64,000 nt of DNA from Euonymus europaeus (taxonomy: Eukaryota; Streptophyta; Magnoliopsida; Celastrales; Celastraceae), in NCBI GenBank assembly GCA_963580455.1, contig OY756967.1, positions 9,880,501 to 9,944,500 on the forward strand. The letters run 5' to 3'. The translations under genes and the position numbers were made by a program. Below are positions 39,456-53,400 of the stretch, in pieces. Under the pieces are notes generated by a model that did not search any database, was not told the origin of the DNA, and saw only the letters and a list, made by a program, of their open reading frames with translations. Each line of letters begins with the position of its first letter. Positions within the stretch are counted from its first letter, which is position 1.

Positions 39456-40390
39456 CTCTCTATGGAGGAGCTTTTAACGGTTTTGTCCATTTGTCATAGA
39501 AAGTTGTTGTTTTGGCAACGAAATAATCTTGGAAGCTTATACACATAAATTTTGACATAGAAGAACAACAAAAAGTATACACCGAGCAACTTTGATAGTC
39601 CGAAGTTCCTCAGCTCTCTCTATGGAGGAGCTTTTAACGGGTTTGTCCATTTGTCATAGAAAGTTGGTCTTTTGCCATCGAAATAATCTTGGAAGCTTAT
39701 ACACATAAAATTTGACATAGAAGAACAATAAAAAGTGTACACCGAGCAACTTTGATGTTCCAAAGTTGCTCAACTCTCTCTATGGAGGAGCTTTTCAAGG
39801 TATTGTCCATTTGTCATAGAAAGTTGGTCTTTTGCCATCGAAATAATCTTGGAAGCTTATACTCATAAAATTTGACATAGAAGAACATTAAAAAGTGTAC
39901 ACCGAGGAACTTTGATAGTTCGAAGTTGCTCAACTCTCTCTATGGAGGAGCGTTTAACGGTTTTTGTCCATTTGCATAGAAAGTTGGTGTTTTGGCATCG
40001 GAATAACCCTGGAAGCTCATTTTCGTAAAATTTAACATAGAAGAACAATAAAAAGTGTACACCGAGCAACTTTGATTGTCCGAAGTTGCTCTACTCTCTC
40101 TATGGAGGAGCTTTTAACGGTTTTGTCCATTTGTCATAGAAAGTTAATGTTTTGGCATCGAAATAATCTTGGAAGCTTATACTCGTAAAATTTGACATAG
40201 AAGAACAATAAAAAGTTTACACCGAGCAACTTTGATGTTCCGAAGTTGCTCAACTCTCTCTATGGAGGAGCTTTTCAAGCTATTGTCCATTTGTCATAGA
40301 AAGTTGGTCTTTTGCCATCGAAATAATCTTGGAAGCTTATACTCATAAAATTTGACATAGAAGAACATTAAAAAGTGTACTCCGAGCAAC
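39456..40390. repeat. 7-monomer unit, copy 2 (incomplete)
   Basis: This matches 38,335-39,270 with few changes (for example GAGCGTTTAACGG for GAGCTTTTAACGG near 39,950). It stops after nearly six monomers at about 40,390, where the sequence turns to CAACTATCTC in place of CTACTCTC. Confidence 0.85.
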
Positions 40391-42274
40391 TTTGATAGTC
40401 CGAAGTTGCTCAACTATCTCTATCGAGGAGCTTTTAATGGTTTTGTCCATTTGTCATAGAAAGTTGGTGTTTTCGCATCGAAATAATCCTCGAAGCTTAT
40501 ACTCGTAAAATTTGACATACAAGAACATTAAAAGGTGTACACCGAGCAACTTTGATGGTCCGACGTTGCTCAACTCTCTTTATGGAGGAGCTTTTAACGA
40601 TTTCGTCTATTTGTCATAGAAAGTTGGTGTTTTGTCATCGAAATAACCTTGGAAGCTCATTTTCGTAAAATTTAACATAGAAGAACAACAAAAAGTATAC
40701 ACCGATCAACTTTGATAGTCTGAAGTTGCTCAGCTCTCTCTATGGAGGAGCTTTTAACGATTTTGTCCATTTGTCATAGAAAGTTGCTGTTTTGGCATCG
40801 AAATAATCTTGGAAGCTTATACACATAAATTTTGACATAGAAGAACAATAAAAAGTGTACACCGAGCAACTTTGATGTTCCGAAGTTGCTCAACTCTCGC
40901 TATGGAGGAGCTTTTAACGGTTTTTGTCCATTTGTCATAGAAAGTTGGTTTTTTCGCATCAAAATATTCCTGGAAGCTAATTTTCGTAAAATTTAACTTA
41001 GAAGAACAATAAAAAGTATACACCGAGCAACTTTGATAGTCCGAAGTTGCTCAACTCTCTCTATGAAGGAGCTTTTAACGGTTTTTGTCCATTTTTCATA
41101 GAAAGTTGGTGTTTTGGCATCGAAATTACCCTGGAAGCTCATTTTCGTAAAATTTAACATAGAAGAACAATAAAAAGTATACCTCGAGCAACTTTGATAG
41201 CCTGAAGTTGCTCAACTCTCTCTATGGAGGAGCTTTTAACGGTTTTTGTCCATTTGTCATAGAAAGTTGGTGTTTTCGCATCGAAATAATCCTGGAAGCA
41301 CATTTTCGTAAAATTTAACATGGAAGAACAATAAAAAGTATACACCGAGCAACTTTGATAGTCCGAAGTTGCTCAACTCTCTCTATGGAGGAGCTTTCAA
41401 CGGTTTTTGTCCATTTGTCACAGAAAGTTGGTGTTTTGGCATCGAAATAATCCTGGAAGCTCATTTTCGTAAAATTTAACATAGAAGAACAATAAAAAGT
41501 GTACACCGAGCAACTTTGATTGTCCGAAGTTGCTCTACTCTCTCTATCGAGGAGCTTTTAACGGTTTTGTCCATTTGTCATAGAAAGTTAATGTTTGGCC
41601 ATCAAAATAATCTTGGAAGCCCATACTCATAAAATTTGACACAGAAAAACATTAAAAAGTGTACACCGAGCAACTTTGATAGTCCGAAGTTGCTCACCTA
41701 TCTCTATGGAGGAGCTTTTAATAGTTTTGTCCATTTGTCATAGAAACTTGGTTTTTTCGCATCGAAATAATCCTCGATGCTTATACTCGTAAAATTTGAC
41801 ATACAAGAACATTAAAAGGTGTACACCGAGCAATTTTGATGGTCCGACGTTGCTCAACTCTCTTTATGGAGGAGCTTTTAACGATTTTGTCTATTTGTCA
41901 TAGAAAGTTGGTGTTTTGGCATCGAAATAACCTTGGAAGCTCATTTTCGTAAAATTTAACATAGAAGAACAACAAAAAGTATACACCGAGCAACTTTGAT
42001 AGTCCGAAGTTGCTCAGCTCTCTCTATGGAGGAGCTTTTAACGGTTTTGTCCATTTTTCATAGAAAGTTGTTGTTTTGGCATCGAAATAATCTAAGAAGC
42101 TTATACACATAAATTTTGACATAGAAGAACAATAAAAAGTGTACACCGAGCAACTTTGATGTTCCGAAGTTGCTCAACTCTCGCTATGGAGGAGCTTTTC
42201 AAGGTATTGTCCATTTGTCATAGAAAGTTGGTCGTTTGCCATCGAAATAATCTTGGAAGCTTATACTCATAAAA
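40391..42274. repeat. Zone 2 monomers, mixed order
   Basis: About 12 monomers. It includes two copies of the zone 2/3 marker monomer with GTCCGACGTTGC and CTCTTTATGG (near 40,559 and 41,841), and N-types with GGAAGCACATTTTCG. About 41.7-42.3 kb resembles 45.2-45.8 kb at an offset near 3,530 bp. Confidence 0.75.
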
Positions 42275-43762
42275 TTTGACATTGAAGAACATTAAAAAGT
42301 GTACACCGAGCAACTTTGATAGTTCGAAGTTGCTCAACTCTCTCTATGGAGGAGCTTTTAACGATTTTTGTCCATTTGTCATAGAAAGTTGGTGTTTTGG
42401 CATCGAAATAACCCTGGAAGCTCATTTTCGTAAAATTTAACATAGAAGAACAATAAAAAGTATACCCCGAGCAACTTTGATAGTCCGAAGTTGCTCAACT
42501 CTCTCTATGGAGGAGCTTTTAACTGTTTTGTCCATTTGTCATAGAAAGTTTATGTTTTGGCATCGAAATAATCTTCGAAGCTTATACTCGTAAAATTTGA
42601 CATAGAAGAACAATAAAAAGTGTACACCGAGCAACTTTGATGTTCTGAAGTTGCTCAACTCTCTCTATGGAGGAGCTTTTCAAGGTATTGTCCATTTGTC
42701 ATAGAAAGTTGGTCTTTTGCCATCGAAATAATCTTGGAAGTTGATACTCGTAAAATTTGACATTGAAGAACATTAAAAAGTGTACACCGAGCAACTTTGA
42801 TAGTTCGAAGTTGCTCAACTCTCTCTATGGAGGAGCTTTTAACGATTTTTGTCCATTTGTCATAGAAAGTTGGTGTTTTGGCATCGAAATAACCCTGGAA
42901 GCTCATTTTCGTAAAATTTAACATAGAAGAACAATAAAAAGTATACCCCGAGCAACTTTGATAGTCCGAAGTTGCTCAACTCTCTCTATGGAGGAGCTTT
43001 TAACTGTTTTGTCCATTTGTCATAGAAAGTTTATGTTTTGGCATCGAAATAATCTTCGAAGCTTATACTCGTAAAATTTGACATAGAAGAACAATAAAAA
43101 GTGTACACCGAGCAACTTTGATGTTCTGAAGTTGCTCAACTCTCTCTATGGAGGAGCTTTTCAAGGTATTGTCCATTTGTCGTAGAAAGTTGGTCTTTTG
43201 CCATCGAAATAATCTTGGAAGTTGATACTCGTAAAATTTGACATTGAAGAACATTAAAAAGTGTACACCGAGCAACTTTGATTGTCCGAAGTTGCTCTAC
43301 TCTCTCTATGGAGGAGCTTTTAACGGTTTTTGTCCATTTGTCATAGAAAGTTGGTGTTTTGGCATCGAAATAACCCTGGAAGCTCATTTTCGTAAAATTT
43401 AACATAGAAGAACAATAAAAAGTATACCCCGAGCAACTTTGATAGTCCGAAGTTGCTCAACTCTCTCTATGGAGGAGCTTTTAACTGTTTTGTCCATTTG
43501 TCATAGAAAGTTTATGTTTTGGCATCGAAATAATCTTCGAAGCTTATACTCGTAAAATTTGACATAGAAGAACAATAAAAAGTGTACACCGAGCAACTTT
43601 GATGTTCTGAAGTTGCTCAACTCTCTCTATGGAGGAGCTTTTCAAGGTATTGTCCATTTGTCATAGAAAGTTGGTCTTTTGCCATCGAAATAATCTTGGA
43701 AGTTGATACTCGTAAAATTTGACATTGAAGAACATTAAAAAGTGTACACCGAGCAACTTTGA
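42275..43762. repeat. 3-monomer unit in three tandem copies (481 bp each)
   Basis: Copies begin at about 42,275, 42,756 and 43,237. Each has an N-type monomer ending in GTATACCCCGAGC, an H-type monomer with AACTGTTTTG and GTTTATGTTTTGG, and an H-type monomer with GGTCTTTTGCC and, in the later copies, GAAGTTGATACTCG with GACATTGAAG. The first two have AACGATTTTTG where the third has AACGGTTTTTG. This is the clearest short-period higher-order repeat in the window. Confidence 0.9.
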
Positions 43763-45920
43763 TAGTCCGAAGTTGCTCACCTATCTCTATGGAGGAGCTT
43801 TTAATGGTTTTGTCCATTTGTCATAGAAAGTTGTTGTTTTGGCATCGAAATAATCTTGGAAGCTTATACACATAAATTTTGACGTAGAAGAACAATAAAA
43901 AGTGTACACCGAGCAACTTTGATGTTCCGAAGTTGCTCAACTCTCGCTATGGAGGAGCTTTTCAAGGTATTGTCCATTTGTCATAGAAAGTTGGTCGTTT
44001 GCCATCGAAATAATCTTGGAAGCTGATACTCATAAAACTTGACATAAAAGAATATTAAAAAGTGTACACCGAGCAACTTTGATAGTTCGAAGTTGCTCAA
44101 CTCTCTCTATGGAGGAGCTTTTAACGGTTTTTGTCCATTTGTCATAGAAAGTTGGTGTTTTCGCATCAAAATTTTCCTGGAAGCTAATTTTCGTAAACTT
44201 TAACTTAGAAGAACAATAAAAAGTATACAATGAGCAACTTTGATAGTCCGAAGTTGATCAACTCTCTCTATGGAGGAGCTTTTAACGGTTTTTGTCCATT
44301 TGTCATAGAAAGTTGGTGTTTTGGCCTCGAAATAACCCTGGAAGCTCATTTTCGTAAAATTTAACATAGAAGAACAATAAAAAGTATACCCAGAGCAACT
44401 TTGATAGTCCGAAGTTGCTCAACTCTCTCTATGGAGGAGCTTTTAACGGTTTTTTTCCATTTGTCATAGAAAGTTGGTGTTTTGGCATCGAAATAACCCT
44501 GGAAGCTCATTTTCGTAAAATTTAACATAGAAGAACAATAAAAAGTATACCCCGAGCAACTTTGATAGTTCGAAGTTGCTCAACTCTCTCTATGGAGGAG
44601 CTTTTAACGGTTTTTGTCCATTTCTCATAGAAAGTTGGTGTTTTCGCATCGAAATAATCCAGGAAGCACATTTTCGTAAAATTTAACATAGAAGAACAAT
44701 AAAAAGTATACACCGAGCAACTTTGATAGTCCGAAGTTGCTCAACTCTCTCTATGGAGGAGCTTTCAACGGTTTTTGTCCATTTGTCATAGAAAGTTGGT
44801 GTTTTGGCATCGAAATGACCCTGGAAGCTCATTTTCGTAAAATTTAACATAGAAGAACAATAAAAAGTATACCCCGAGCAACTTTGATAGTCCGAAGTTG
44901 CTCAACTCTCTCTATGGAGGAGCTTTTAACGGTTTTTGTCCATTAGTCATAGAAAGTTGGTGTTTTCGCATCGAAATAATCCAGGAAGCACATTTTCGTA
45001 AAATTTAACATAGAAGAACAATAAAAAGTATACACCGAGCAACTTTGATAGTCCGAAGTTGCTCAACTCTCTCTATGGAGGAGCTTTCAACGGTTTTTGT
45101 CCATTTGTCACAGAAAGTTGGTGTTTTGGCATCGAAATAACCCTGGAAGCTCATTTTCGTAAAATTTAACATTGAAGAACAATAAGAAGTGTACACCGAG
45201 CAACTTTGATAGTCCGAAGTTGCTCACCAATCTCTATGTAGGAGCTTTTAATGGTTTTGTCCATTTGTCATAGAAACTTGGTTTTTTTGCATCGAAATAA
45301 TCCTGGAAGCTTATACTCGTAAAATTTGACATACAAGAACATTAAAAGTTGTACACCGAGCAACTTTGATGGTCCGACGTTGCTCAACTCTCTTTATGGA
45401 GGAGCCTTTAACGATTTTGTCTATTTGTCATAGAAAGTTGGTGTTTTGGCATCGAAATAACCTTGGAAGCTCATTTTCGTAAAATTTAACATAGAAGAAC
45501 AACAAAAAGTATACACCGAGCAACTTTGATAGTCCGAAGTTGCTCAGCTCTCTCTATGGAGGAGCTTTTAACGGTTTTGTCCATTTGTCATAGAAAGTTG
45601 CTATTTTGGCATCGAAATAATCTTGGAAGCTTATACACATAAATTTTGACATAGAAGAACAATAAAAAGTGTACACCGAGCAACTTTGATGTTCCGAAGT
45701 TGCTCAACTCTCGCTATGGAGGAGCTTTTCAAGGTATTGTCGATTTTTCATAGAAAGTTAGTCGTCTGCCATCGAAATAATCTTGGAAGCTGATACTCAT
45801 AAAACTTGACATAGAAGAATATCAAAAAGTGTACACCGAGCAACTTCGATAGTTCGAAGTTGCTCAACTCTCTCTATGGAGGAGCTTTTAACGGTTTTTG
45901 TCCATTTGTCATAGAAAGTT
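43763..45920. repeat. Zone 2 monomers, mixed order
   Basis: About 13 monomers, many N-types with GTATACCCCGAGC or GGAAGCACATTTTCG. A local near-repeat with GAGCTTTCAACGG and TCGCATCGAAATAATCCAGG is seen near 44.65 and 44.97 kb. The marker monomer with GTCCGACGTTGC is near 45,371. The 11-bp-arm dyad at 45838-45865 is here. Confidence 0.75.
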
Positions 45921-48900
45921 GGTGTTTTCGCATCAAAATATTCCTGGAAGCTAATTTTCGTAAAATTTAACTTAGAAGAACAATAAAAAGTATACAACGA
46001 GCAACTTTCATAGTCCGAAGTTGCTCAACTCTCTCTATGGAGGAGCTTTTAACGGTTTTTGTCCATTTGTCATAGAAAGTTGGTGTTTTGGCATCGAAAT
46101 AACTCAGGAAGCTCATTTTCGTAAAATTTAACATAGAAGAACAATAAAAAGTATACCCCGAGCAACTTTGATAGTCCGAAGTTGCTCAACTCTCTCTATG
46201 GAGGAGCTTTTAACGGTTTTTGTCCATTTGTCATAGAAAGTTGGTGTTTTCGCATCGAAATAATCCTGGAAGCACATTTTCATAAAATTTAACATAGAAG
46301 AACAATAAAAAGTATACACCGAGCAACTTTGATAGTCCGAACATGCTCAACTCTCTCTATGGAGGAGCTTTCAGCGGTTTTTGTCCATTTGTCACAGAAA
46401 GTTGGTGTTTTGGCATCGAAATAACCCTGGAAGCTCATTTTCGTAAAATTTAACATAGAAGAACAATGAAAAGTGTACACCGAGCAACTTTGAATGTCCG
46501 AAGTTGCTCTACTCTTTCTATGGAGGAGCTTTTAACGGTTTTGTCCATTTGTCATAGAAAGTTAATTTTTTGGCACCGAAATAATCTTGGAAGCTGATAC
46601 TCAAAGAATTTGACATAGAAGAACATTAAAAAGTGTACTCCGAGCAACTTTGATTGTCCGAAGTTGCTCTACTCTCTCTATGGAGGAGCTTTTAACGGTT
46701 TTTGTCCATTTGTCATAGAAAGTTGGTGTTTTGGCATCGAAATAACGCTGGAAGCTCATTTTCGTAAAATTTAACATAGAAGAAGAATAAAAAGTGTACA
46801 CCGAGCAACTTTGATTGTCCGAAATTGCTCTACTCTCTCTATGGAGGAGCTTTTAACGGTTTTGTCCATTTGTCATAGAAAGTTAATGTTTTGGCATCGA
46901 AATAATCTTGGAAGCTTATACTCGTAAAATTTGACATAGAAGAACGATAACAAGTGTACACCGAGCAACTTTGATGTTCCGATGTTGCTCAACTCTCTCT
47001 ATGGAGGAGCTTTTCAAGGTATTGTCCATTTGTCTTAGAAAGTTGGTCTTTTGCCATCGAAATAATCTTGGAAGCTCATACTCATAAAATTTGACACAGA
47101 AAAACATTAAAAAGTGTGCACCGAGCAACTTTGATAGTCCGAAGTTGCTCACCTATCTCTATGGAGGAGCTTTTAATGGTTTTGTCCATTTGTCATAGAA
47201 AGTTGGTTTTTTCGCATCGAAATAATCCTGGAAGCTTATACTCGTAAAATTTGACATACAAGAACATTAAAAGGGGTACACCGAGCAACTTTGATAGTCC
47301 GACGTTGCTCAACTCTCTTTATGGAGGAGCTTTTAACGATTTTGTCTATTTGTCGTAGAAAGTTGGTGTTTTGGCATAGAAATAACCTTGGATGCTCATT
47401 TTCGTAAAATTTAACATAGAAGAACAACAAAAAGTATACACCGAGCAACTTTGATAGTCCGAAGTTGCTCAGCTCTCTCTATGGAGGAGCTTTTAACGGT
47501 TTTGTCCATTTGTCATAGAAAGTTGCTGTTTTGGCATCGAAATAATATTGGAAGCTTATACAAATAAATTTTGACATAGAAGAACAATAAAAAGTGTACA
47601 CCGAGCAACTTTGATGTTCCGAAGTTGCTCAACTCTCGCTATGGAGGAGCTTTTCAAGGTATTGTCCATTTGTCATAGAAAGTTGGTCGTTTGCCATCGA
47701 AATAATCTTGGAAGCTCATACTCATAAAATTTGACAAAGAAAAACATTAAAAAGTGTACACCGAGCAACTTTGACAGTTCGAAGTTGCTCAACTCTCTCT
47801 ATGGAGGAGCTTTTAACGGTTTTTGTCCATTTGTCGTAGAAAGTTGGTGTTTTGGCATCGAAATAACCCTGGAAGCTCATTTTCGTAAAATTTAACATAG
47901 AAGAACAATAAAAAGTATGCCCCGAGCAACTTTGATAGTCCGAAGTTGCTCAACTCTCTCTATGGAGGAGCTTTTAACGGTTTTTGTCCATTTGTCATAG
48001 AAAGTTGGTGTTTTCGCATCGAAATAATCCGGGAAGCACATTTTCGTAAAATTTAACATAGAAGAACAATAAAAAGTATGCCCCGAGCAACTTTGATAGT
48101 CCGAAGTTGCTCAACTCTCTCTATGGAGGAGCTTTCAACGGTTTTTGTCCATTCGTCACAGAAAGTTGGTGTTTTGGCATCGAAATAACACTGGAATCTC
48201 ATTTTCGTAAAATTTAACATAGAAGAACAATAAAAAGTGTACACCGGGCAACTTTGATTGTCCGAAGTTGCTCTACTCTCTCTATGGAGGAACTTTTAAC
48301 GGTTTTGTCCATTTGTCATAGAAAGTTAATGTTTTGGCATCGAAATAATCTTCGAAGCTTATACTCGTAAAATTTGACATAGAAGAACAATAAAAAGTGT
48401 ACACCGAGCAACTTTGATGTTCCGAAGTTGCTCAACTCTCTCTATGGAGGAGCTTTTCAAGGTATTGTCCATTTGTCATAGAAAGTTGGTCTTTTGCCAT
48501 CGAAATAATCTTGGAAGCTGATACTCATAAAATTTGACATAGAAGAACATTAAAAAGTGTACTCCGAGCAACTTCGATTGTCCGAAGTTGCTCTACTCTC
48601 TCTATGGAGCAGCTTTTAACGGTTTTCGTCCATTTGTCATAGAAAGTTGGTGTTTTGGCATCGAAATAATCCTGGAAGCTCATTTTCGTAAAATTTAACA
48701 TAGAAGAACAATAAAAAGTGTACACCGAGCAACTTTGATTGTCCGAAGTTGCTCTACTCTGTCTATGGAGGAGCTTTTAACGGTTTTGTCCATTTGTCAT
48801 AGAAAGTTAACGTTTTGGCATCGAAATAATCTTGGAAGCTTATACTCGTAAAATTTGACATAGAAGAACAATAAAAAGTGTACACCGAGAAACTTTGATG

Positions 48901-50410
48901 TTCCGAAGTTGCTCAACTCTCTCTATGGAGGAGCTTTTCAAGGTATTGTCCATTTGTCATAGAAAGTTGGTCTTTTGCCATCGAAATAATCTTGGAAGCT
49001 GATACTCATAAAATTTGACATAGAAGAACATTAAAAAGTGTACTCCGAGCAACTTTGATTGTCCGAAGTTGCTCTACTCTCTCTATGGAGCAGCTTTTAA
49101 CGGTTTTCGTCCATTTGTCATAGAAAGTTGGTGTTTTGGCATCGAAATAACCCTGGAAGCTCATTTTCGTAAAATTTAACATAGAAGAACAATAAAAAGT
49201 GTACACCGAGCAACTTTGATTGTCCGAAGTTGCTCTACTCTCTCTATGGAGGAGCTTTTAACGGTTTTGTCCATTTGTCATAGAAAGTTAACGTTTTGGC
49301 ATCGAAATAATCTTGGAAGCTTATACTCGTAAAATTTGACATAGAAGAACAATAAAAAGTGTACACCGAGCAACTTTGATTGTCCGAAGTTGCTCTACTC
49401 TCTCTATGGAGGAGCTTTTAACGGTTTTGTCCATTTGTCATAGAAAGTTAACGTTTTGGCATCGAAATAATCTTGGAAGCTTATACTCGTAAAATTTGAC
49501 ATAGAAGAACAATAAAAAGTGTACACCGAGAAACTTTGATGTTCCGAAGTTGCTCAACTCTCTCTATGGAGGAGCTTTTCAAGGTATTGTCCATTTGTCA
49601 TAGAAAGTTGGTCTTTTGCCATCGAAATAATCTTGGAAGCTCATACTCATAAAATTTGACAAAGAAAAACATTAAAAAGTGTACACCGAGCAACTTTGAT
49701 AGTCCGAAGTTGCTCACCTATCTCTAATGGAGGAGCTTTTCATGGTTTTGTCCATTTGTCATAGAAAGTTGGTTTTTTCGCATCGAAATAATCCTGGAAG
49801 CTTATACCCGTAAAATTTGACATACAAGAACATTAAAAGGTGTACACCGAGCAACTTTGATGGTCCGACGTTGCTCAACTCTCTTTATAGAGGAGCTTTT
49901 AACGATTTTGTCTATTTGTCATAGAAAGTTGGTGTTTTGGCATCGAAATAACCTTGGAAGCTCATTTTCGTAAAATTTAACATAAAAGAACAACAAAAAG
50001 TATACACCGAGCAACTTTGATAGTCCGAAGTTGCTCAGCTCTATCTATGGAGGAGCTTTTAACGGTTTTGTCCATTTGTCATAGAAAGTTGCTATTTTGG
50101 CATCGAAATAATCTTGGAAGCTTATACACATAAAATTTGACATAGAAGAACAATAAAAATTGTACACCGAGCCACTTTGATGTTCCGAAGTTGCTCAACT
50201 CTCTCTATGGAGGAGCTTTTCAAGGTATTGTCCATTTGTCATAGAAAGTTGGTCTTTTGCCATCGAAATAATCTTGGAAGCTGATACTCATAAAATTTGA
50301 CATAGAAGAACATTAAAAAGTGTACACCGAGCAACTTTGATAGTCCGAAGTTGCTCACCTATCTCTATGTAGGAGCTTTTCATGGTTTTGTCCATTTGCC
50401 ATAGAAAGTT
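45921..50410. repeat. 28-monomer higher-order unit, copy 1 (about 4,490 bp)
   Basis: The sequence from GGTGTTTTCGCATCAAAATATTCC at 45,921 recurs at 50,411, so the two units abut. Private markers include TCCGAACATGCTC, GAGCTTTCAGCGG, TCAAAGAATTTGAC, AAGAACGATAACAAG, GGCATAGAAATAACC and GTATGCCCCGAGC. Compared with copy 2 it has four extra monomers at about 48.5-49.5 kb: one additional 3-monomer cycle (481 bp) plus one additional GTTAACG monomer. Confidence 0.88.
48566..48593. other. Extended perfect dyad, 11-bp arms
   Basis: In this copy the T-to-C change in the spacer gives arms GAGCAACTTCG and CGAAGTTGCTC, perfectly complementary over 11 bp around a 6-nt loop (ATTGTC). The same 11-bp form occurs at 45838-45865 with loop ATAGTT. 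Most monomers have the 9-bp version, so these are the strongest hairpin candidates seen. Confidence 0.85.
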
Positions 50411-53400
50411 GGTGTTTTCGCATCAAAATATTCCTGGAAGCTAATTTTCGTAAAATTTAACTTAGAAGAACAATAAAAAGTATACAACGAGCAACTTTCA
50501 TAGTCCGAAGTTGCTCAACTCTCTCTATGGAGGAGCTTTTAACGGTTTTTGTCCATTTGTCATAGAAAGTTGGTGTTTTGGCATCGAAATAACTCAGGAA
50601 GCTCATTTTCGTAAAATTTAACATAGAAGAACAATAAAAAGTATACCCGAGCAACTTTGATAGTCCGAAGTTGCTCAACTCTCTCTATGGAGGAGCTTTT
50701 AACGGTTTTTGTCCATTTGTCATAGAAAGTTGGTGTTTTCGCATCGAAATAATCCTGGAAGCACATTTTCATAAAATTTAACATAGAAGAACAATAAAAA
50801 GTATACACCGAGCAACTTTGATAGTCCGAACATGCTCAACTCTCTCTATGGAGGAGCTTTCAGCGGTTTTTGTCCATTTGTCACAGAAAGTTGGTGTTTT
50901 GGCATCGAAATAACCCTGGAAGCTCATTTTCGTAAAATTTAACATAGAAGAACAATGAAAAGTGTACACCGAGCAACTTTGAATGTCCGAAGTTGCTCTA
51001 CTCTCTCTATGGAGGAGCTTTTAACGGTTTTGTCCATTTGTCATAGAAAGTTAATTTTTTGGCATCGAAATAATCTTGGAAGCTGATACTCAAAGAATTT
51101 GACATAGAAGAACATTAAAAAGTGTACTCCGAGCAACTTTGATTGTCCGAAGTTGCTCTACTCTCTCTATGGAGGAGCTTTTAACGGTTTTTGTCCATTT
51201 GTCATAGAAAGTTGGTGTTTTGGCATCGAAATAACGCTGGAAGCTCATTTTCGTAAAATTTAACATAGAAGAAGAATAAAAAGTGTACACCGAGCAACTT
51301 TGATTGTCCGAGTTGCTCTACTCTCTCTATGGAGGAGCTTTTAACGGTTTTGTCCATTTGTCATAGAAAGTTAATGTTTTGGCATCGAAATAATCTTGGA
51401 AGCTTATACTCGTAAAATTTGACATAGAAGAACGATAACAAGTGTACACCGAGCAACTTTGATGTTCCGATGTTGCTCAACTCTCTCTATGGAGGAGCTT
51501 TTCAAGGTATTGTCCATTTGTCTTAGAAAGTTGGTCTTTTGCCATCGAAATAATCTTGGAAGCTCATACTCATAAAATTTGACACAGAAAAACATTAAAA
51601 AGTGTGCACCGAGCAACTTTGATAGTCCGAAGTTGCTCACCTATCTCTATGGAGGAGCTTTTAATGGTTTTGTCCATTTGTCATAGAAAGTTGGTTTTTT
51701 CGCATCGAAATAATCCTGGAAGCTTATACTCGTAAAATTTGACATACAAGAACATTAAAAGGGGTACACCGAGCAACTTTGATAGTCCGACGTTGCTCAA
51801 CTCTCTTTATGGAGGAGCTTTTAACGATTTTGTCTATTTGTCGTAGAAAGTTGGTGTTTTGGCATAGAAATAACCTTGGATGCTCATTTTCGTAAAATTT
51901 AACATAGAAGAACAACAAAAAGTATACACCGAGCAACTTTGATAGTCCGAAGTTGCTCAGCTCTCTCTATGGAGGAGCTTTTAACGGTTTTGTCCATTTG
52001 TCATAGAAAGTTGCTGTTTTGGCATCGAAATAATATTGGAAGCTTATACAAATAAATTTTGACATAGAAGAACAATAAAAAGTGTACACCGAGCAACTTT
52101 GATGTTCCGAAGTTGCTCAACTCTCGCTATGGAGGAGCTTTTCAAGGTATTGTCCATTTGTCATAGAAAGTTGGTCGTTTGCCATCGAAATAATCTTGGA
52201 AGCTCATACTCATAAAATTTGACAAAGAAAAACATTAAAAAGTGTACACCGAGCAACTTTGACAGTTCGAAGTTGCTCAACTCTCTCTATGGAGGAGCTT
52301 TTAACGGTTTTTGTCCATTTGTCGTAGAAAGTTGGTGTTTTGGCATCGAAATAACCCTGGAAGCTCATTTTCGTAAAATTTAACATAGAAGAACAATAAA
52401 AAGTATGCCCCGAGCAACTTTGATAGTCCGAAGTTGCTCAACTCTCTCTATGGAGGAGCTTTTAACGGTTTTTGTCCATTTGTCATAGAAAGTTGGTGTT
52501 TTCGCATCGAAATAATCCGGGAAGCACATTTTCGTAAAATTTAACATAGAAGAACAATAAAAAGTATGCCCCGAGCAACTTTGATAGTCCGAAGTTGCTC
52601 AACTCTCTCTATGGAGGAGCTTTCAACGGTTTTTGTCCATTTGTCACATAAAGTTGGTGTTTTGGCATCGAAATAACACTGGAATCTCATTTTCGTAAAA
52701 TTTAACATAGAAGAACAATAAAAAGTGTACACCGGGCAACTTTGATTGTCCGAAGTTGCTCTACTCTGTCTATGGAGGAACTTTTAACGGTTTTGTCCAT
52801 TTGTCATAGAAAGTTAATGTTTTGGCATCGAAATAATCTTCGAAGCTTATACTCGTAAAATTTGACATAGAAGAACAATAAAAAGTGTACACCGAGCAAC
52901 TTTGATGTTCCGAAGTTGCTCAACTCTCTCTATGGAGGAGCTTTTCAAGGTATTGTCCATTTGTCATAGAAAGTTGGTCTTTTGCCATCGAAATAATCTT
53001 GGAAGCTGATACTCATAAAATTTGACATAGAAGAACATTAAAAAGTGTACTCCGAGCAACTTTGATTGTCCGAAGTTGCTCTACTCTCTCTATGGAGCAG
53101 CTTTTAACGGTTTTCGTCCATTTGTCATAGAAAGTTGGTGTTTTGGCATCGAAATAACCCTGGAAGCTCATTTTCGTAAAATTTAACATAGAAGAACAAT
53201 AAAAAGTGTACACCGAGCAACTTTGATTGTCCGAAGTTGCTCTACTCTCTCTATGGAGGAGCTTTTAACGGTTTTGTCCATTTGTCATAGAAAGTTAACG
53301 TTTTGGCATCGAAATAATCTTGGAAGCTTATACTCGTAAAATTTGACATAGAAGAACAATAAAAAGTGTACACCGAGAAACTTTGATGTTCCGAAGTTGC

